DNA of 64,000 nt from Actinomadura rifamycini DSM 43936. GTDB taxonomy: Bacteria; Actinomycetota; Actinomycetes; Streptosporangiales; Streptosporangiaceae. Position numbers and translations under genes: made by a program. The notes beneath the pieces were generated by a model, which had not been told where the DNA came from, searched no databases, and saw only the letters and a list, made by a program, of their open reading frames with translations. Positions within the stretch are counted from its first letter, which is position 1; every line of letters starts with the position of its first letter. Location: positions 124,001 through 188,000 of the forward strand of contig NZ_AULB01000012.1 of NCBI RefSeq assembly GCF_000425065.1, read 5' to 3'. Shown in pieces: positions 50,359 to 58,742 of the stretch.

Positions 50359-52065
50359 ATGGTCGCCATGGCGACGACGGAACTGCCGCCCGCCCCGGCC
50401 CGCGCGGTCCGGCGGCGGCCGCTCTCCCTGCGGGAGTGGCTCGCCCCGGGGATCCCGGGCAGCGCGCCGCTGAGCTGGGTCGGCCCGCTGCTGATCACCG
50501 CGTTCGCCGGGATCCTGCGCTTCTACCGGCTGGGCCAGCCCGACGCGATCGTCTTCGACGAGACGTACTACGCCAAGGACGCGCTCGCCCTGCTGGAGTT
50601 CGGCTGGGAGCACAACACCGTCGAGAACGCCGACAAGCTGCTCATCGCCGATCCGAACGCCGACATCTGGGCGAACGGCCCCGCGTTCGTCGCGCACCCG
50701 CCGTTCGGCAAGTGGATGATCGCGGTCGGCGAGTGGATGTTCGGCGCGACGCCGGTCGGCTGGCGGTTCATGCCCGCGCTGCTCGGCACGCTGTCGGTGC
50801 TGATCCTGTGCCGGGTGGCGCGCCGGATGACCGGGTCGACGCTGCTGGGCTGCGCGGCCGGGCTGCTGCTGGCGGTGGACGGCCTGCACTTCGTCACGAG
50901 CCGCGCCGCGCTGCTGGACGTCTTCGTGATGTTCTGGATCCTCGCCGGGTTCGCGTGCCTGGTGAACGACCGCGACCGGTCGCGGCGCCTGCTCGCGGAG
51001 AAGATGGAGCAGAGGTACACGTCTCCGTACGGCCCGTTCCTGCTGCACGGGTGGCGGTTCGGCGCGGGGATCTGCCTCGGCCTGGCGGTCGCGGTGAAGT
51101 GGACGGGCCTGTTCTACATCGCCGTGTTCGGGATCATGGTCGTGCTGTGGGACTACGGCGCCCGCCGCAAGGCCGGGGTCCGGCGGCCGATGGCGGGGGC
51201 GCTGCTGCTGGAGTCGGCGCCGGCGTTCGCGCAGCTCGTCCTGGTCGGGCTCGTCACCTACCTGGCGACGTGGTGGGGGTGGATCTTCCGGCCGGGCGGC
51301 TGGGGGCGCGGCGAGGTCGCGTCGATCGCGCTGCTGCGTCCCTTCGAGGCCCTGCCGGACCTGTGGCGCTACCACTCGGAGATCTTCAAGTTCCACACCG
51401 GGCTGGACGCCGAGCACCCCTACCAGTCGTGGCCGTGGGGCTGGCCGATCCTGAAGCGCCCGGTGGCGTTCTTCTACACCGAGCCGGAGAACGCGTGCGG
51501 GGCGGGCGAGCGCTGCTCCCGCGAGATCCTCGGGATCGGGACGCCCGCGCTGTGGTGGGGCGCGCTGGCCGCGCTGGCGGCGCTGGTGTTCGTGTGGCTC
51601 ATCCTGCGCGACTGGCGGGCCGGGGCGATCATCGCCGGGTTCCTCGCCGGGTGGGTCTCGTGGTTCCCGTCGGCGTTCTCCGACCGGACGATGTTCCTGT
51701 TCTACGCGACGCCGCTGGTCCCGTTCATGGTGCTGGCGATCGTCCTGGTCCTGGGCTACCTGATCGGCCCCGCGAGACCCCCGGGCGTCCCCGCGGCGCC
51801 GCGCCCCGACGCCGAGACCTATCCCGACCACGCGTACGCGACAGAGGGGCAGGGTGTCGACCTGCGCAAGGGCGGCGCGCACGTGCCCGCCCCGGAGGGG
51901 CGCGTCCCGGTGGCGGGGGCGCGGCGGCTGGTCGGGGCGGCGGCCGCGGGCGCGTTCGTCCTCGTGGTGCTGGCGAACTTCGCGTACTTCTATCCGATCC
52001 TGTCCGCCGAGACCCTCCCGTACGACGACTGGCACGCCCGCATCTGGTTCGGCAGCTGGGTCTAG
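50359..52065 (+). CDS. pmt: Protein O-mannosyltransferase
   Basis: Pmt transfers mannose from polyprenyl-phosphate-mannose to Ser/Thr of exported proteins (GT39). The 568-residue polytopic protein has the catalytic first loop AIVFDETYYAKDALALLEFGWE with the DE pair and FVAHPPFGKWMIAVGEW. The PMT four-TM C-terminal region contains SWFPSAFSDRTMFLFYATPL, and it ends with a Trp-rich external segment. The GT2 at 45568 could supply the mannosyl donor, but that link is inference. Its stop overlaps the convergent MFS stop by four bases. Confidence 0.93.
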   Translation: MVAMATTELPPAPARAVRRRPLSLREWLAPGIPGSAPLSWVGPLLITAFAGILRFYRLGQPDAIVFDETYYAKDALALLEFGWEHNTVENADKLLIADPNADIWANGPAFVAHPPFGKWMIAVGEWMFGATPVGWRFMPALLGTLSVLILCRVARRMTGSTLLGCAAGLLLAVDGLHFVTSRAALLDVFVMFWILAGFACLVNDRDRSRRLLAEKMEQRYTSPYGPFLLHGWRFGAGICLGLAVAVKWTGLFYIAVFGIMVVLWDYGARRKAGVRRPMAGALLLESAPAFAQLVLVGLVTYLATWWGWIFRPGGWGRGEVASIALLRPFEALPDLWRYHSEIFKFHTGLDAEHPYQSWPWGWPILKRPVAFFYTEPENACGAGERCSREILGIGTPALWWGALAALAALVFVWLILRDWRAGAIIAGFLAGWVSWFPSAFSDRTMFLFYATPLVPFMVLAIVLVLGYLIGPARPPGVPAAPRPDAETYPDHAYATEGQGVDLRKGGAHVPAPEGRVPVAGARRLVGAAAAGAFVLVVLANFAYFYPILSAETLPYDDWHARIWFGSWV

Positions 52066-53264
52066 CCCGCGACGGGCTCCGGGACGGCGGGAACCTTCGC
52101 GGGGCGCAGCGCCCTGGCGCCCAGCAGGCAGATCGCGAGGGCGAGCACGCCGCCGATCCCGGCCCCGGCGAACGCGCCGGGGACGCCGGCGAGGTCCTGC
52201 CCGAAGCCGGACACCGCCGAGCCGAGCGCGCCGCCCGCGCCGACGGCGGCGACGACCCACGCGAACGCCTCGGTGACGGTGCCGGCCGGCGCGAGCCGGT
52301 CGACGAGCGAGAAGCTGCAGGCCAGCACGGGGGCGAGGAAGACGCCGCTGAGGAACGCGAGCACCGACATGGCGGCCGTCCCGGGTGCGAGGACGAGCGG
52401 CGCGTACCCGAGCGCGAGCGCGGCGAGCAGCCACGGCAGCCTGCGGTGCGGCTCGCCCGCCCAGTGCCGCGCGCCGTAGACGAGCCCGCCGAGCAGGGCG
52501 CCGCCCGCCATGCAGGCGAGCAGGATCCCGGACGCGGCGTCGCTGCCGTGCCGCTCGGCGTACGCGACGACGGCGACCGCGTAGACGCCCAGCGCGATCC
52601 CGGCGCAGGCGAGCGAGACGAGCAGGACGCGGAGGCCGGGCGAGCGCAGCGGGCCCGCCCAGTCGGCGGCGCGGGGCTCGCCGCGCCAGCGGCGCGAGGG
52701 GCCGGAGAGCGCGACGACGAGCGTCCCGGCGATGCCGAGCACGCCCGTCAGGACGAGCGCGGACTCGGTGTTGAGCGCGGCCGCCGCGACGACGAGCAGC
52801 GGCCCGACCGTGAACAGGATCTCCTGGGCCGCCGCGTCGAGCGCGTAGGCGGCGTCGACCTGCTCCGGGCCGTCCAGGACGTCCGGCCAGAGCGCGCGCA
52901 GCCCGGCCTCCAGCGGCGGGGTCGCGAACCCGGCGAGGACGACCGCGGCGATCGACACCGGCAGCGGGTCGGCGCCGGCGAGCGCGAGCAGCACGAACCC
53001 GGCGGCGGACGCGCAGGCGGCGGGCAGCAGCACCCGGCCCTGCCCGTACCGGTCCATGGCGCGCCCGAGGACGGGCTGGCCCGCGGCGGTCGAGAGCCCG
53101 AGGAGGGCCGACAGCGTTCCCGCGAGCGGGTAGCCCCCGTCGTCCGCCCGGACGTGCAGCACCACCGCCAGCATCCCCATGCCGTTCGGCAGCCGCCCCA
53201 GCAGCGTTCCCCCGAGCAGCCGCGCCGCGTGGCGCCGCCGCAGGAACTGGACATAGCCGCGCAT
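52062..53264 (-). CDS. MFS transporter
   Basis: The 400-residue protein has about twelve TM segments. The loop 2-3 motif of the major facilitator superfamily is present as GRAMDRYGQGRVLL (about 70-83). The substrate is not recognisable; overall look is that of small-drug or sugar efflux MFS proteins. Two direct 12-base repeats lie 17-50 bases upstream of the ATG and suggest specific regulation. It converges on pmt with a CTAG stop overlap. Confidence 0.8.
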   Translation of the reverse strand: MRGYVQFLRRRHAARLLGGTLLGRLPNGMGMLAVVLHVRADDGGYPLAGTLSALLGLSTAAGQPVLGRAMDRYGQGRVLLPAACASAAGFVLLALAGADPLPVSIAAVVLAGFATPPLEAGLRALWPDVLDGPEQVDAAYALDAAAQEILFTVGPLLVVAAAALNTESALVLTGVLGIAGTLVVALSGPSRRWRGEPRAADWAGPLRSPGLRVLLVSLACAGIALGVYAVAVVAYAERHGSDAASGILLACMAGGALLGGLVYGARHWAGEPHRRLPWLLAALALGYAPLVLAPGTAAMSVLAFLSGVFLAPVLACSFSLVDRLAPAGTVTEAFAWVVAAVGAGGALGSAVSGFGQDLAGVPGAFAGAGIGGVLALAICLLGARALRPAKVPAVPEPVAG

Positions 53265-53280
53265 CAGCGCCCCCGTCGTT

Positions 53281-53314
53281 CAGTCATACGTAGTACTAGC
53301 CGCAGTCATACGTA
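53281..53314. promoter_or_regulatory. Two direct 12-bp repeats upstream of the MFS gene
   Basis: CAGTCATACGTA occurs at 53281-53292 and again at 53303-53314, 22 bases apart (two helical turns). Each contains the palindrome TACGTA. On the complement a -10-like TAGTAC (53298-53293) lies between them. This is a strong candidate operator for control of the transporter. Confidence 0.6.
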
Positions 53315-53405
53315 CCATGTCGGCCCCCAATCGCTCTAGCGCGTCCCGCAGATGTGTCCCGGCGGCAAGCTCGCCATGGCGCGCGGGCCGCCCGATACTG
53401 ATCAC

Positions 53406-53876
53406 GTGGAGCCAGGTACTCCGGAATTCCGGAAGAAATGGGTCACCGGCTTCGGCATCGGGGTCCTCCACGCGCTCGCGCTCGCGAGCGCGCTCGGTTT
53501 CGAGGTGGTGCGCGGTTTCGTGGGCGCGATCGACCCGGCGTCGATCGCGCGGGGCGACGTCCCGCCGGAGGTGCGCGCCTTCTCCCGGCACATGGCGGGC
53601 CTGTCCGACGTCGGCCTGCACCGGTGGGCGGCCGAAACGCTGCCGGAGCTGTCCGGGCAGCAGCCGCGGGTGCTGCTGTGGGCCGCGGCGTTCGCGGTCG
53701 TCGTCGTCCGGCTCAACAAGCACGGCCCGCCGCGGGTCCAGGCCGCGCTGTCGGCGGCCGCCGCGGCGGTCGGCGCGCTGGGCGCCCCGGCCTACGTGCT
53801 CGCGGCCCTCGGCACCCCGGGCGCCCTGCTGCTCCTCCTCGGCCCGTTCATCGTTTGGGTCGTGCATTCCGACTGA
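53406..53876 (+). CDS. Small membrane protein of unknown function
   Basis: The protein has 156 residues with about four hydrophobic segments: after residue 12, near 70-95, and two towards the C-terminus ending FIVWVVHSD. GTG 53406 lies seven bases after a GATACT that could be a -10, giving a leaderless message; ATG 53352 would add 18 residues. It ends six bases from the convergent LppU-like gene. I do not recognise the family. Confidence 0.55.
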   Translation: MEPGTPEFRKKWVTGFGIGVLHALALASALGFEVVRGFVGAIDPASIARGDVPPEVRAFSRHMAGLSDVGLHRWAAETLPELSGQQPRVLLWAAAFAVVVVRLNKHGPPRVQAALSAAAAAVGALGAPAYVLAALGTPGALLLLLGPFIVWVVHSD

Positions 53877-53881
53877 GGAGC

Positions 53882-54697
53882 TCAGTCCGCGAACGCCGTG
53901 CAGACCAGGACCTCGTCGTCGCGCACCCGCCAGCCCCAGTAGTCGGTGGAGTCGTACGCCGCGCGCGAGCACTCCCCCGCGCGGCGGGCGCTCGGCGCCC
54001 GGTACACGCCGGTGATCTGGTGGATGCCGTCCATGCCGTCCGGGACGTACTCCGCGCGGCAGTCGATGGACGTGCGCAGGTCGATGCGCACGTGCGTCCC
54101 GCCCGTCCGCTCGACCGGCATGCACTGCCCGATCTGGAACTCGCGCGTCAGGCAGGCCGCGCCCCCGGACCGGTAAGGCAGCCAGGTGTCCTCGTAGTCG
54201 TCCGGGCAGTCCCCCGCGCCGTCGGCGTTCTCGGTGACGCGGTAGAACGCGCCCGTGCTGCCGCACCCGACCTGGCGGGCGGGCCGGTTGCTCCACTCGT
54301 CCTCCCCGTGGTCCACCGCCAGGCACGTCCCGGGGACGAGCGCGGGCGGCGTCCCGGGCGACGGCTCGGCGGCGCCGTCCGAGCCGGTATCCGGGCCCGT
54401 CCCCGCGGCGCCGTCGTCCGGTGTCCCCGGTGCCGGCGCGGCCGCCCCGGGGGACGGCACCGCCGCGGCGTCCAGTCCGCCGAGCGCCGCCTCCCGGGGG
54501 TTCTCCTCCCAGAGGCGGGGCAGGACGACCACGGCGAAGAACAGCGCGCAGGCGACCAGGTACCACGTCCCGCGCACGCGCCGCTTCCCGTCCCGATCGG
54601 GCGCCTCCTGATCAGGCGCCTCCTGATCGGGCGCCTCCTGATCGGGCGCCTCCTGATCGTTGGCCTCGCCCACCGGACGCCACCCGCCTTCCCGCAT
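53882..54697 (-). CDS. LppU/septum-formation-like membrane protein with DQEAP repeats
   Basis: About 271 residues. The N-terminus holds four DQEAP repeats, then basic residues and one TM helix (GTWYLVACALFFAVVVLP). A Pro/Gly/Ala linker follows and an external C-terminal region of ~150 residues has regularly spaced Cys. The pattern CLAVDHG...VGCGSTGAFYRV...DC...CLTREFQIGQC resembles actinobacterial LppU/septum-formation domains. These bind at the membrane face but have no known enzyme activity. ATG 54697 and GTG 54673 are both possible starts; longer starts lack support. Divergent from a LacI regulator. Confidence 0.65.
   Translation of the reverse strand: MREGGWRPVGEANDQEAPDQEAPDQEAPDQEAPDRDGKRRVRGTWYLVACALFFAVVVLPRLWEENPREAALGGLDAAAVPSPGAAAPAPGTPDDGAAGTGPDTGSDGAAEPSPGTPPALVPGTCLAVDHGEDEWSNRPARQVGCGSTGAFYRVTENADGAGDCPDDYEDTWLPYRSGGAACLTREFQIGQCMPVERTGGTHVRIDLRTSIDCRAEYVPDGMDGIHQITGVYRAPSARRAGECSRAAYDSTDYWGWRVRDDEVLVCTAFAD
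54601..54660. repeat. Four 15-bp tandem repeats encoding DQEAP
   Basis: GCGCCTCCTGATCGG is repeated at 54601, 54616, 54631 and 54646, with single-base changes in the first and last units. On the complement each unit encodes DQEAP. Near-identity at DNA level suggests recent slippage expansion, so copy number may vary between strains. Confidence 0.85.
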
Positions 54698-54875
54698 CGG
54701 CGATCTGGTCCGATGATCGCGTGCGCCTCTGCCGCTTTCCACGCAAAAATCACGTTCGGCGAGAAACCGGCAACGGGCGACGGCTCGTGGCGAGTCCGGC
54801 GAATCGCCGCCACGGCGAACGTCCTGCGGCCGTAGTCTGTTCTCTCGTTCCGGGTGCGGCGACGAGGAGGGTCCA

Positions 54876-55889
54876 GTGCCGGCGACCAGCCGTCCCACCA
54901 GCAAGGACGTGGCTCAGGAGGCCGGTGTCTCGCAGTCCACCGTCTCGCTCGTGATGGGCGGGAAGTGGACCGGCCGGGTCTCCCCCGCGACCGTGCGCAG
55001 CGTGCACGAGGCCGCCGAGCGCCTCGGGTACCGGCCCAATCCGGCCGCCCGGAACCTGCGGCTGGGGACGACCCGCACCGTTCTGCTGATGGTGCCGACG
55101 CTGACCGCGCCGTTCTTCGGCCCGGTCTACACGGGCGCGGCGCGGGTCGCGACGAGCCACGGGTTCGGGGTCGTGGTGTCGACGTGGCCGGACGAGCGGA
55201 ACGCGCCGGACGGCCCGTTCGCCGCGCCGCACGAGATGATCGACGGGATCCTGGCGTCGTCGCTGGAGGCCGCCCGGTTCGGCGACGAGGCGCTCGCCGG
55301 GTTCGCGGGCACCCCGGCGGTGATGCTCGACAGCGGCCCGCAGGGCGACGTCCCGACGGTCGACTTCGGGGTCGCGGACGGCATGCGGGCCATCGCCCGG
55401 CACCTGGCGGCGCTCGGGCACCGCCGGTTCGGGCACGTGGCCGCGGGCGTCGACCAGTGGACGTTCCACGCGCGCGCGCAGGCCCTTGCGGATGTCGTCC
55501 GGGACGTGCCGGGGGGCGCGCTGCTGCGGGAGCGGTGCGAGATCGACGTCGCGTCGGCGAAGGAGGCGGCGGGGCGGCTGCTGGCGCGCCGGGACCGGCC
55601 GAGCGTGCTCGTGTGCGACGACGACCTCATCGCGGCGGGCGCGTACAAGGCGGCGCGGGCGCGGGGGCTGGCGGTCCCGGACGAGCTGTCGGTGACGGGG
55701 TTCGACGACGTGCTGCTCGCGACGGCGCTGGAGCCCGAGCTGACGACCGTCCGGCTGCCCGCGGAGGAGCTGGGCGCGCAGGGCATGGCGGCGCTGCTGG
55801 AGCTGCTGGCGGGGACGCGCCCGGAACCGCGCGTGCTTCCGGGCCGGCTGGTCGTCCGCGGCTCCACCGCACCTCCCCACCAGGGCTGA
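54876..55889 (+). CDS. LacI family transcriptional regulator
   Basis: The 337-residue protein has the LacI HTH at residues about 9-30 (KDVAQEAGVSQSTVSLVMGG) with the hinge RLGYRPNPAARNL, then a periplasmic-binding-protein-like domain from about 63 (TVLLMVPTLTAPFFGPVYTGA). TGFDDVLLATALEPELTTVR is typical of the C-terminal half. It senses a small ligand, often a sugar. No sugar-use genes are next to it, so its target is unclear. GTG 54876 follows GAGGAGGG. It is divergent from the LppU-like gene and upstream of the beta-lactamase. Confidence 0.9.
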   Translation: MPATSRPTSKDVAQEAGVSQSTVSLVMGGKWTGRVSPATVRSVHEAAERLGYRPNPAARNLRLGTTRTVLLMVPTLTAPFFGPVYTGAARVATSHGFGVVVSTWPDERNAPDGPFAAPHEMIDGILASSLEAARFGDEALAGFAGTPAVMLDSGPQGDVPTVDFGVADGMRAIARHLAALGHRRFGHVAAGVDQWTFHARAQALADVVRDVPGGALLRERCEIDVASAKEAAGRLLARRDRPSVLVCDDDLIAAGAYKAARARGLAVPDELSVTGFDDVLLATALEPELTTVRLPAEELGAQGMAALLELLAGTRPEPRVLPGRLVVRGSTAPPHQG

Positions 55890-55912
55890 TATCGCGACGC
55901 ATATGGCTTTTC

Positions 55913-55932
55913 GTCCAATATCAATATTGGAC
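55913..55932. promoter_or_regulatory. Perfect 9+9 palindrome upstream of bla
   Basis: GTCCAATAT-CA-ATATTGGAC is a perfect inverted repeat of an AT-rich type rare in this genome. It lies 33-52 bases before the beta-lactamase ATG. It shares GTCCAA and ATATCAAT with the LysR-PBP intergenic region at 58689-58706, so the same regulator may bind both. Confidence 0.7.
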
Positions 55933-55964
55933 ATGGCCGCCCTGCCTTTGATCTTCTCTGCGTC

Positions 55965-56942
55965 ATGCGACTTTCGACATTCCGATTCCGGAGGGCGACC
56001 GGTGCGGCCGCCCTGTCCCTCGCCGTTCTCGTCGCGGGCGCCGGCTGCGGCGGCGCGGACCCGGCCCCCCGCGCCGCGACGCCGCAGAGCGGCGTCTCCG
56101 CGGTCGCGCCGCCGCGGCCCGCACCGTCCCAGACCGAGGTCGGCAAGCGGCTCCACCGGCTCGAGGCGGAGCGGAACCTGCGCATCGGCGCCTACGCGAT
56201 CGACCCCGCCACGGGCGCGTTCGTGTCCCACCGCGCCGACGAGCGGTTCCCGTACACGTCCACGTTCAAGGCGATCGCCTGCGGCGGCGTGCTGCAGAAG
56301 GCCCGGACGTCCGACCCCGGGCTGATGGAGCGCGTCATCCACTACACCGAGGACGACCTCGTCGAGTGGTCGCCCGTCACGAAGGACCACGTCGACACGG
56401 GCATGACCGTGTCGGCCCTGTGCGACGCGGCGATCACGCAGAGCGACAACACCGCCGGGAACCTGGTGATGAAGCAGCTCGGCGGCCCGGCCGGCCTCAC
56501 CCGCTTCTTCCGCTCGCTCGGCGACGGCATCAGCCGCGCCGACCGCTGGGAGACCGCGCTGAACGACTGGAAGCCGGGCGAGCGGCGCGACACGACCGTC
56601 CCGAGCGTGTGGGCGGCGAACCTGCACAAGCTGACGGTCGGGGACGTGCTCGTCCCGGAGGACCGCGAGCAGCTCATCGCGTGGATGAAGGCCAACACGA
56701 CCGGTGACAAGCGGATCCGCGCGGGCCTCCCCGACTCCTGGACGATCGGCGACAAGACCGGCAGCGGCGGCGTCTACGGCAACGCCAACGACATCGCGGT
56801 GGCGTGGCCCGAGCCGGGCCGCGACCCGCTGGTCATGGTGATCCTGACGACCGCCAAGAAGGTGGACGCCGAGGCCGACGACGCCGCGGTCGCCGAGACC
56901 GCGGCGATCCTCGCGCGCGGCCTCGGCCACCGGGTCGGCTAG
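55965..56942 (+). CDS. Class A beta-lactamase (lipoprotein)
   Basis: The 325-residue protein has a lipobox AGAGC at about 24-28, then the class A motifs in order: STFK (99-102, nucleophile Ser), SDN (160-162), the omega-loop RWETALN with the general base Glu196, and KTG (264-266). All catalytic residues are intact, so penicillinase activity is expected at the outer face of the membrane. It lies downstream of a perfect palindrome and converges on a PBP gene with a four-base stop overlap. With the LysR and the SDN/KTG protein at 58743-60625 it forms a probable inducible system. Confidence 0.93.
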   Translation: MRLSTFRFRRATGAAALSLAVLVAGAGCGGADPAPRAATPQSGVSAVAPPRPAPSQTEVGKRLHRLEAERNLRIGAYAIDPATGAFVSHRADERFPYTSTFKAIACGGVLQKARTSDPGLMERVIHYTEDDLVEWSPVTKDHVDTGMTVSALCDAAITQSDNTAGNLVMKQLGGPAGLTRFFRSLGDGISRADRWETALNDWKPGERRDTTVPSVWAANLHKLTVGDVLVPEDREQLIAWMKANTTGDKRIRAGLPDSWTIGDKTGSGGVYGNANDIAVAWPEPGRDPLVMVILTTAKKVDAEADDAAVAETAAILARGLGHRVG

Positions 56943-58606
56943 AGCCCGTTCAGGAACTTCGCCGCGACGGGGGCGGCGGCCTGGGCGCCCTCGCCGCCGC
57001 CCTCCACCACCACCGCGAACGCGACGTCCTCGCGGTAGCCGATGAACCAGGCGTGGGCGGGCGGGTTCTCGCCGGAGCCGTACTCGGCGGTGCCCGTCTT
57101 GCCCGCCGTCCCGGACGGGAAGTCCACGCCGGACGCCGTGCCCTCGCTGACGACCGCGGGCATCAGCGTGTGCAGGGCCTTCTTCACCGCGGGCTCCAGC
57201 TCCTGCGGCGCCGCGGGTTTCTTGCCCCCGGCGTCCAGGGCCTGCGACGCCAGTTCGGCGGAGACCAGGCGGGGCGAGCGCCACGTGCCGTCGGCGGCCG
57301 CCGCGGCGACGCCCGCCATGTTGAGGGGGCTGGTCAGCACCTTGCCCTGCCCGAAGGACGCGGACGCGAACGCGGTCTCGTCCGCGTTCTTCGGGAAGGA
57401 CGCGCGGACGGCCGGCAGCCCGGCGATGATCGGCGCGTTGAAGCCGAACTGCTCGGCGACCTCGGTGAGCCGCTCCTCCCCCAGCTCGTCGACCGCGAGC
57501 CGCGCGAACGTCGTGTTGCACGAGTGCGCGAACGCGTCGCGGAACGGGACCGTCCCGAAGTCCTCGTACTGGTAGTTGTGGAACTCGCGGCCGCCGACGT
57601 TGGTCGTGGCGGGGCAGGCGACGCGGGAGTCCGCCGACAGCCCGCCCGCGACGAGCGCGGCGGCGGTGACGACCTTGAACGTCGAGCCGGGCGGGTAGGC
57701 GCCCATCAGCGCGCGGTTGTAGCCGCCGGGCTTGTTCGCCACGGCGAGGATCTCCCCGGTGGACGGGCGCAGCGCGACCAGCGACGCGGGCTCGGTCACC
57801 CCGGACAGCGCCTCGCTCGCGGACGCCTGCATCGCCGGGTCGATCGTCGTCCGCAGCGGCTCGCCGTCCTCGCCGCCGAACCGCTGGAGCGTCTTGACGA
57901 CCTTGGTTTCGGCGCCGTCCTGCTCTCCGCCCTCGACGATCTGGACGGCGAGCGCGGGCGATCCCGCGAGGCGCTTCTCGTACTGCTGCTGCAGGCCGCT
58001 CGTCCCGACGGAATCGCCCTCCTGGTAGGGGGCGCCCATCTTCTGCGCGCTTTCGGCGGACGCGGCGCCGACCGTCCCGGCGAGCTGCCGCGCCGACCCG
58101 GACTCCGAGGCGGTGAGGCTGCTGCCGTCGGCGGCCAGGACGTCGGCGCGCTGCGGGAACGCGCGGGCGGCGCGGAGGCGCTGCCCGTCCTTGAGCTCGG
58201 GGTGCAGGAGCCGCGGCGACCAGCGGACGAGCCACTCGCCGTCCTGCTCGGTGAGCGGCAGCGTCCCGGTGTAGGACCAGACGCGGCCGCCGGACAGCGT
58301 CAGCTCGGCCCGGTAGGACCCTCCGGCGCGGCCGTCCTTCGCGTCGCCGACGGACGCGACGGTGTAGCGCTGCTCCGTCACGCCCAGGTCGTCGTGCATC
58401 CGGGTGAGCCGTTCGGCGAAGTCGGCGGGCGGCCGGTGGGTGAGGGCCTGCATGGCGGCGTGGTCGCCGCCGCTCCAGGCGGCGAGGAACTCCTCCGCGG
58501 CGGCGTCGGGGTCGTCTCCGGACCGGAGCCACCACACCGCACCCGCCCCCGCGAGCACGACCGCGACCGCGACCGCGGCGGCCGTCACCACTCGGGTTCG
58601 GTGCAT
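56939..58606 (-). CDS. PBP2a-like penicillin-binding transpeptidase with NTF2-like domain
   Basis: The 555-residue protein has an N-terminal TM anchor (residues 5-27), a MecA_N/NTF2-like domain at about 30-140, a dimerisation region, and a transpeptidase domain from about 270. The catalytic motifs are STFK (308-311), SCN (362-364) and KTGT (503-506). It cross-links peptidoglycan; the domain order is that of PBP2a and related class B PBPs with a MecA_N domain, some of which have low beta-lactam affinity. Resistance here is inference. AAGGAG lies eight bases before ATG 58606. Divergent from the LysR gene. Confidence 0.9.
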   Translation of the reverse strand: MHRTRVVTAAAVAVAVVLAGAGAVWWLRSGDDPDAAAEEFLAAWSGGDHAAMQALTHRPPADFAERLTRMHDDLGVTEQRYTVASVGDAKDGRAGGSYRAELTLSGGRVWSYTGTLPLTEQDGEWLVRWSPRLLHPELKDGQRLRAARAFPQRADVLAADGSSLTASESGSARQLAGTVGAASAESAQKMGAPYQEGDSVGTSGLQQQYEKRLAGSPALAVQIVEGGEQDGAETKVVKTLQRFGGEDGEPLRTTIDPAMQASASEALSGVTEPASLVALRPSTGEILAVANKPGGYNRALMGAYPPGSTFKVVTAAALVAGGLSADSRVACPATTNVGGREFHNYQYEDFGTVPFRDAFAHSCNTTFARLAVDELGEERLTEVAEQFGFNAPIIAGLPAVRASFPKNADETAFASASFGQGKVLTSPLNMAGVAAAAADGTWRSPRLVSAELASQALDAGGKKPAAPQELEPAVKKALHTLMPAVVSEGTASGVDFPSGTAGKTGTAEYGSGENPPAHAWFIGYREDVAFAVVVEGGGEGAQAAAPVAAKFLNGL

Positions 58607-58694
58607 CCGTCACTCTCCTTCCCTGGCGACGAACATATGTCGTCGCCGCTCGTGAACGCCCCAAGAACAGCAGCCGACCAGCGGAAAGTCCAAG

Positions 58695-58706
58695 ATTGAT
58701 ATCAAT
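58695..58706. promoter_or_regulatory. LysR-type binding site candidate
   Basis: ATTGATATCAAT is a perfect 12-base palindrome, preceded by GTCCAAG at 58688-58694. It lies between the divergent PBP and LysR genes, the usual place for autoregulation by a LysR protein. Shared elements with the bla palindrome are described there. Confidence 0.6.
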
Positions 58707-58742
58707 GTCACAGGCATATCGGAAGTGATATCGTTGCCGGTC

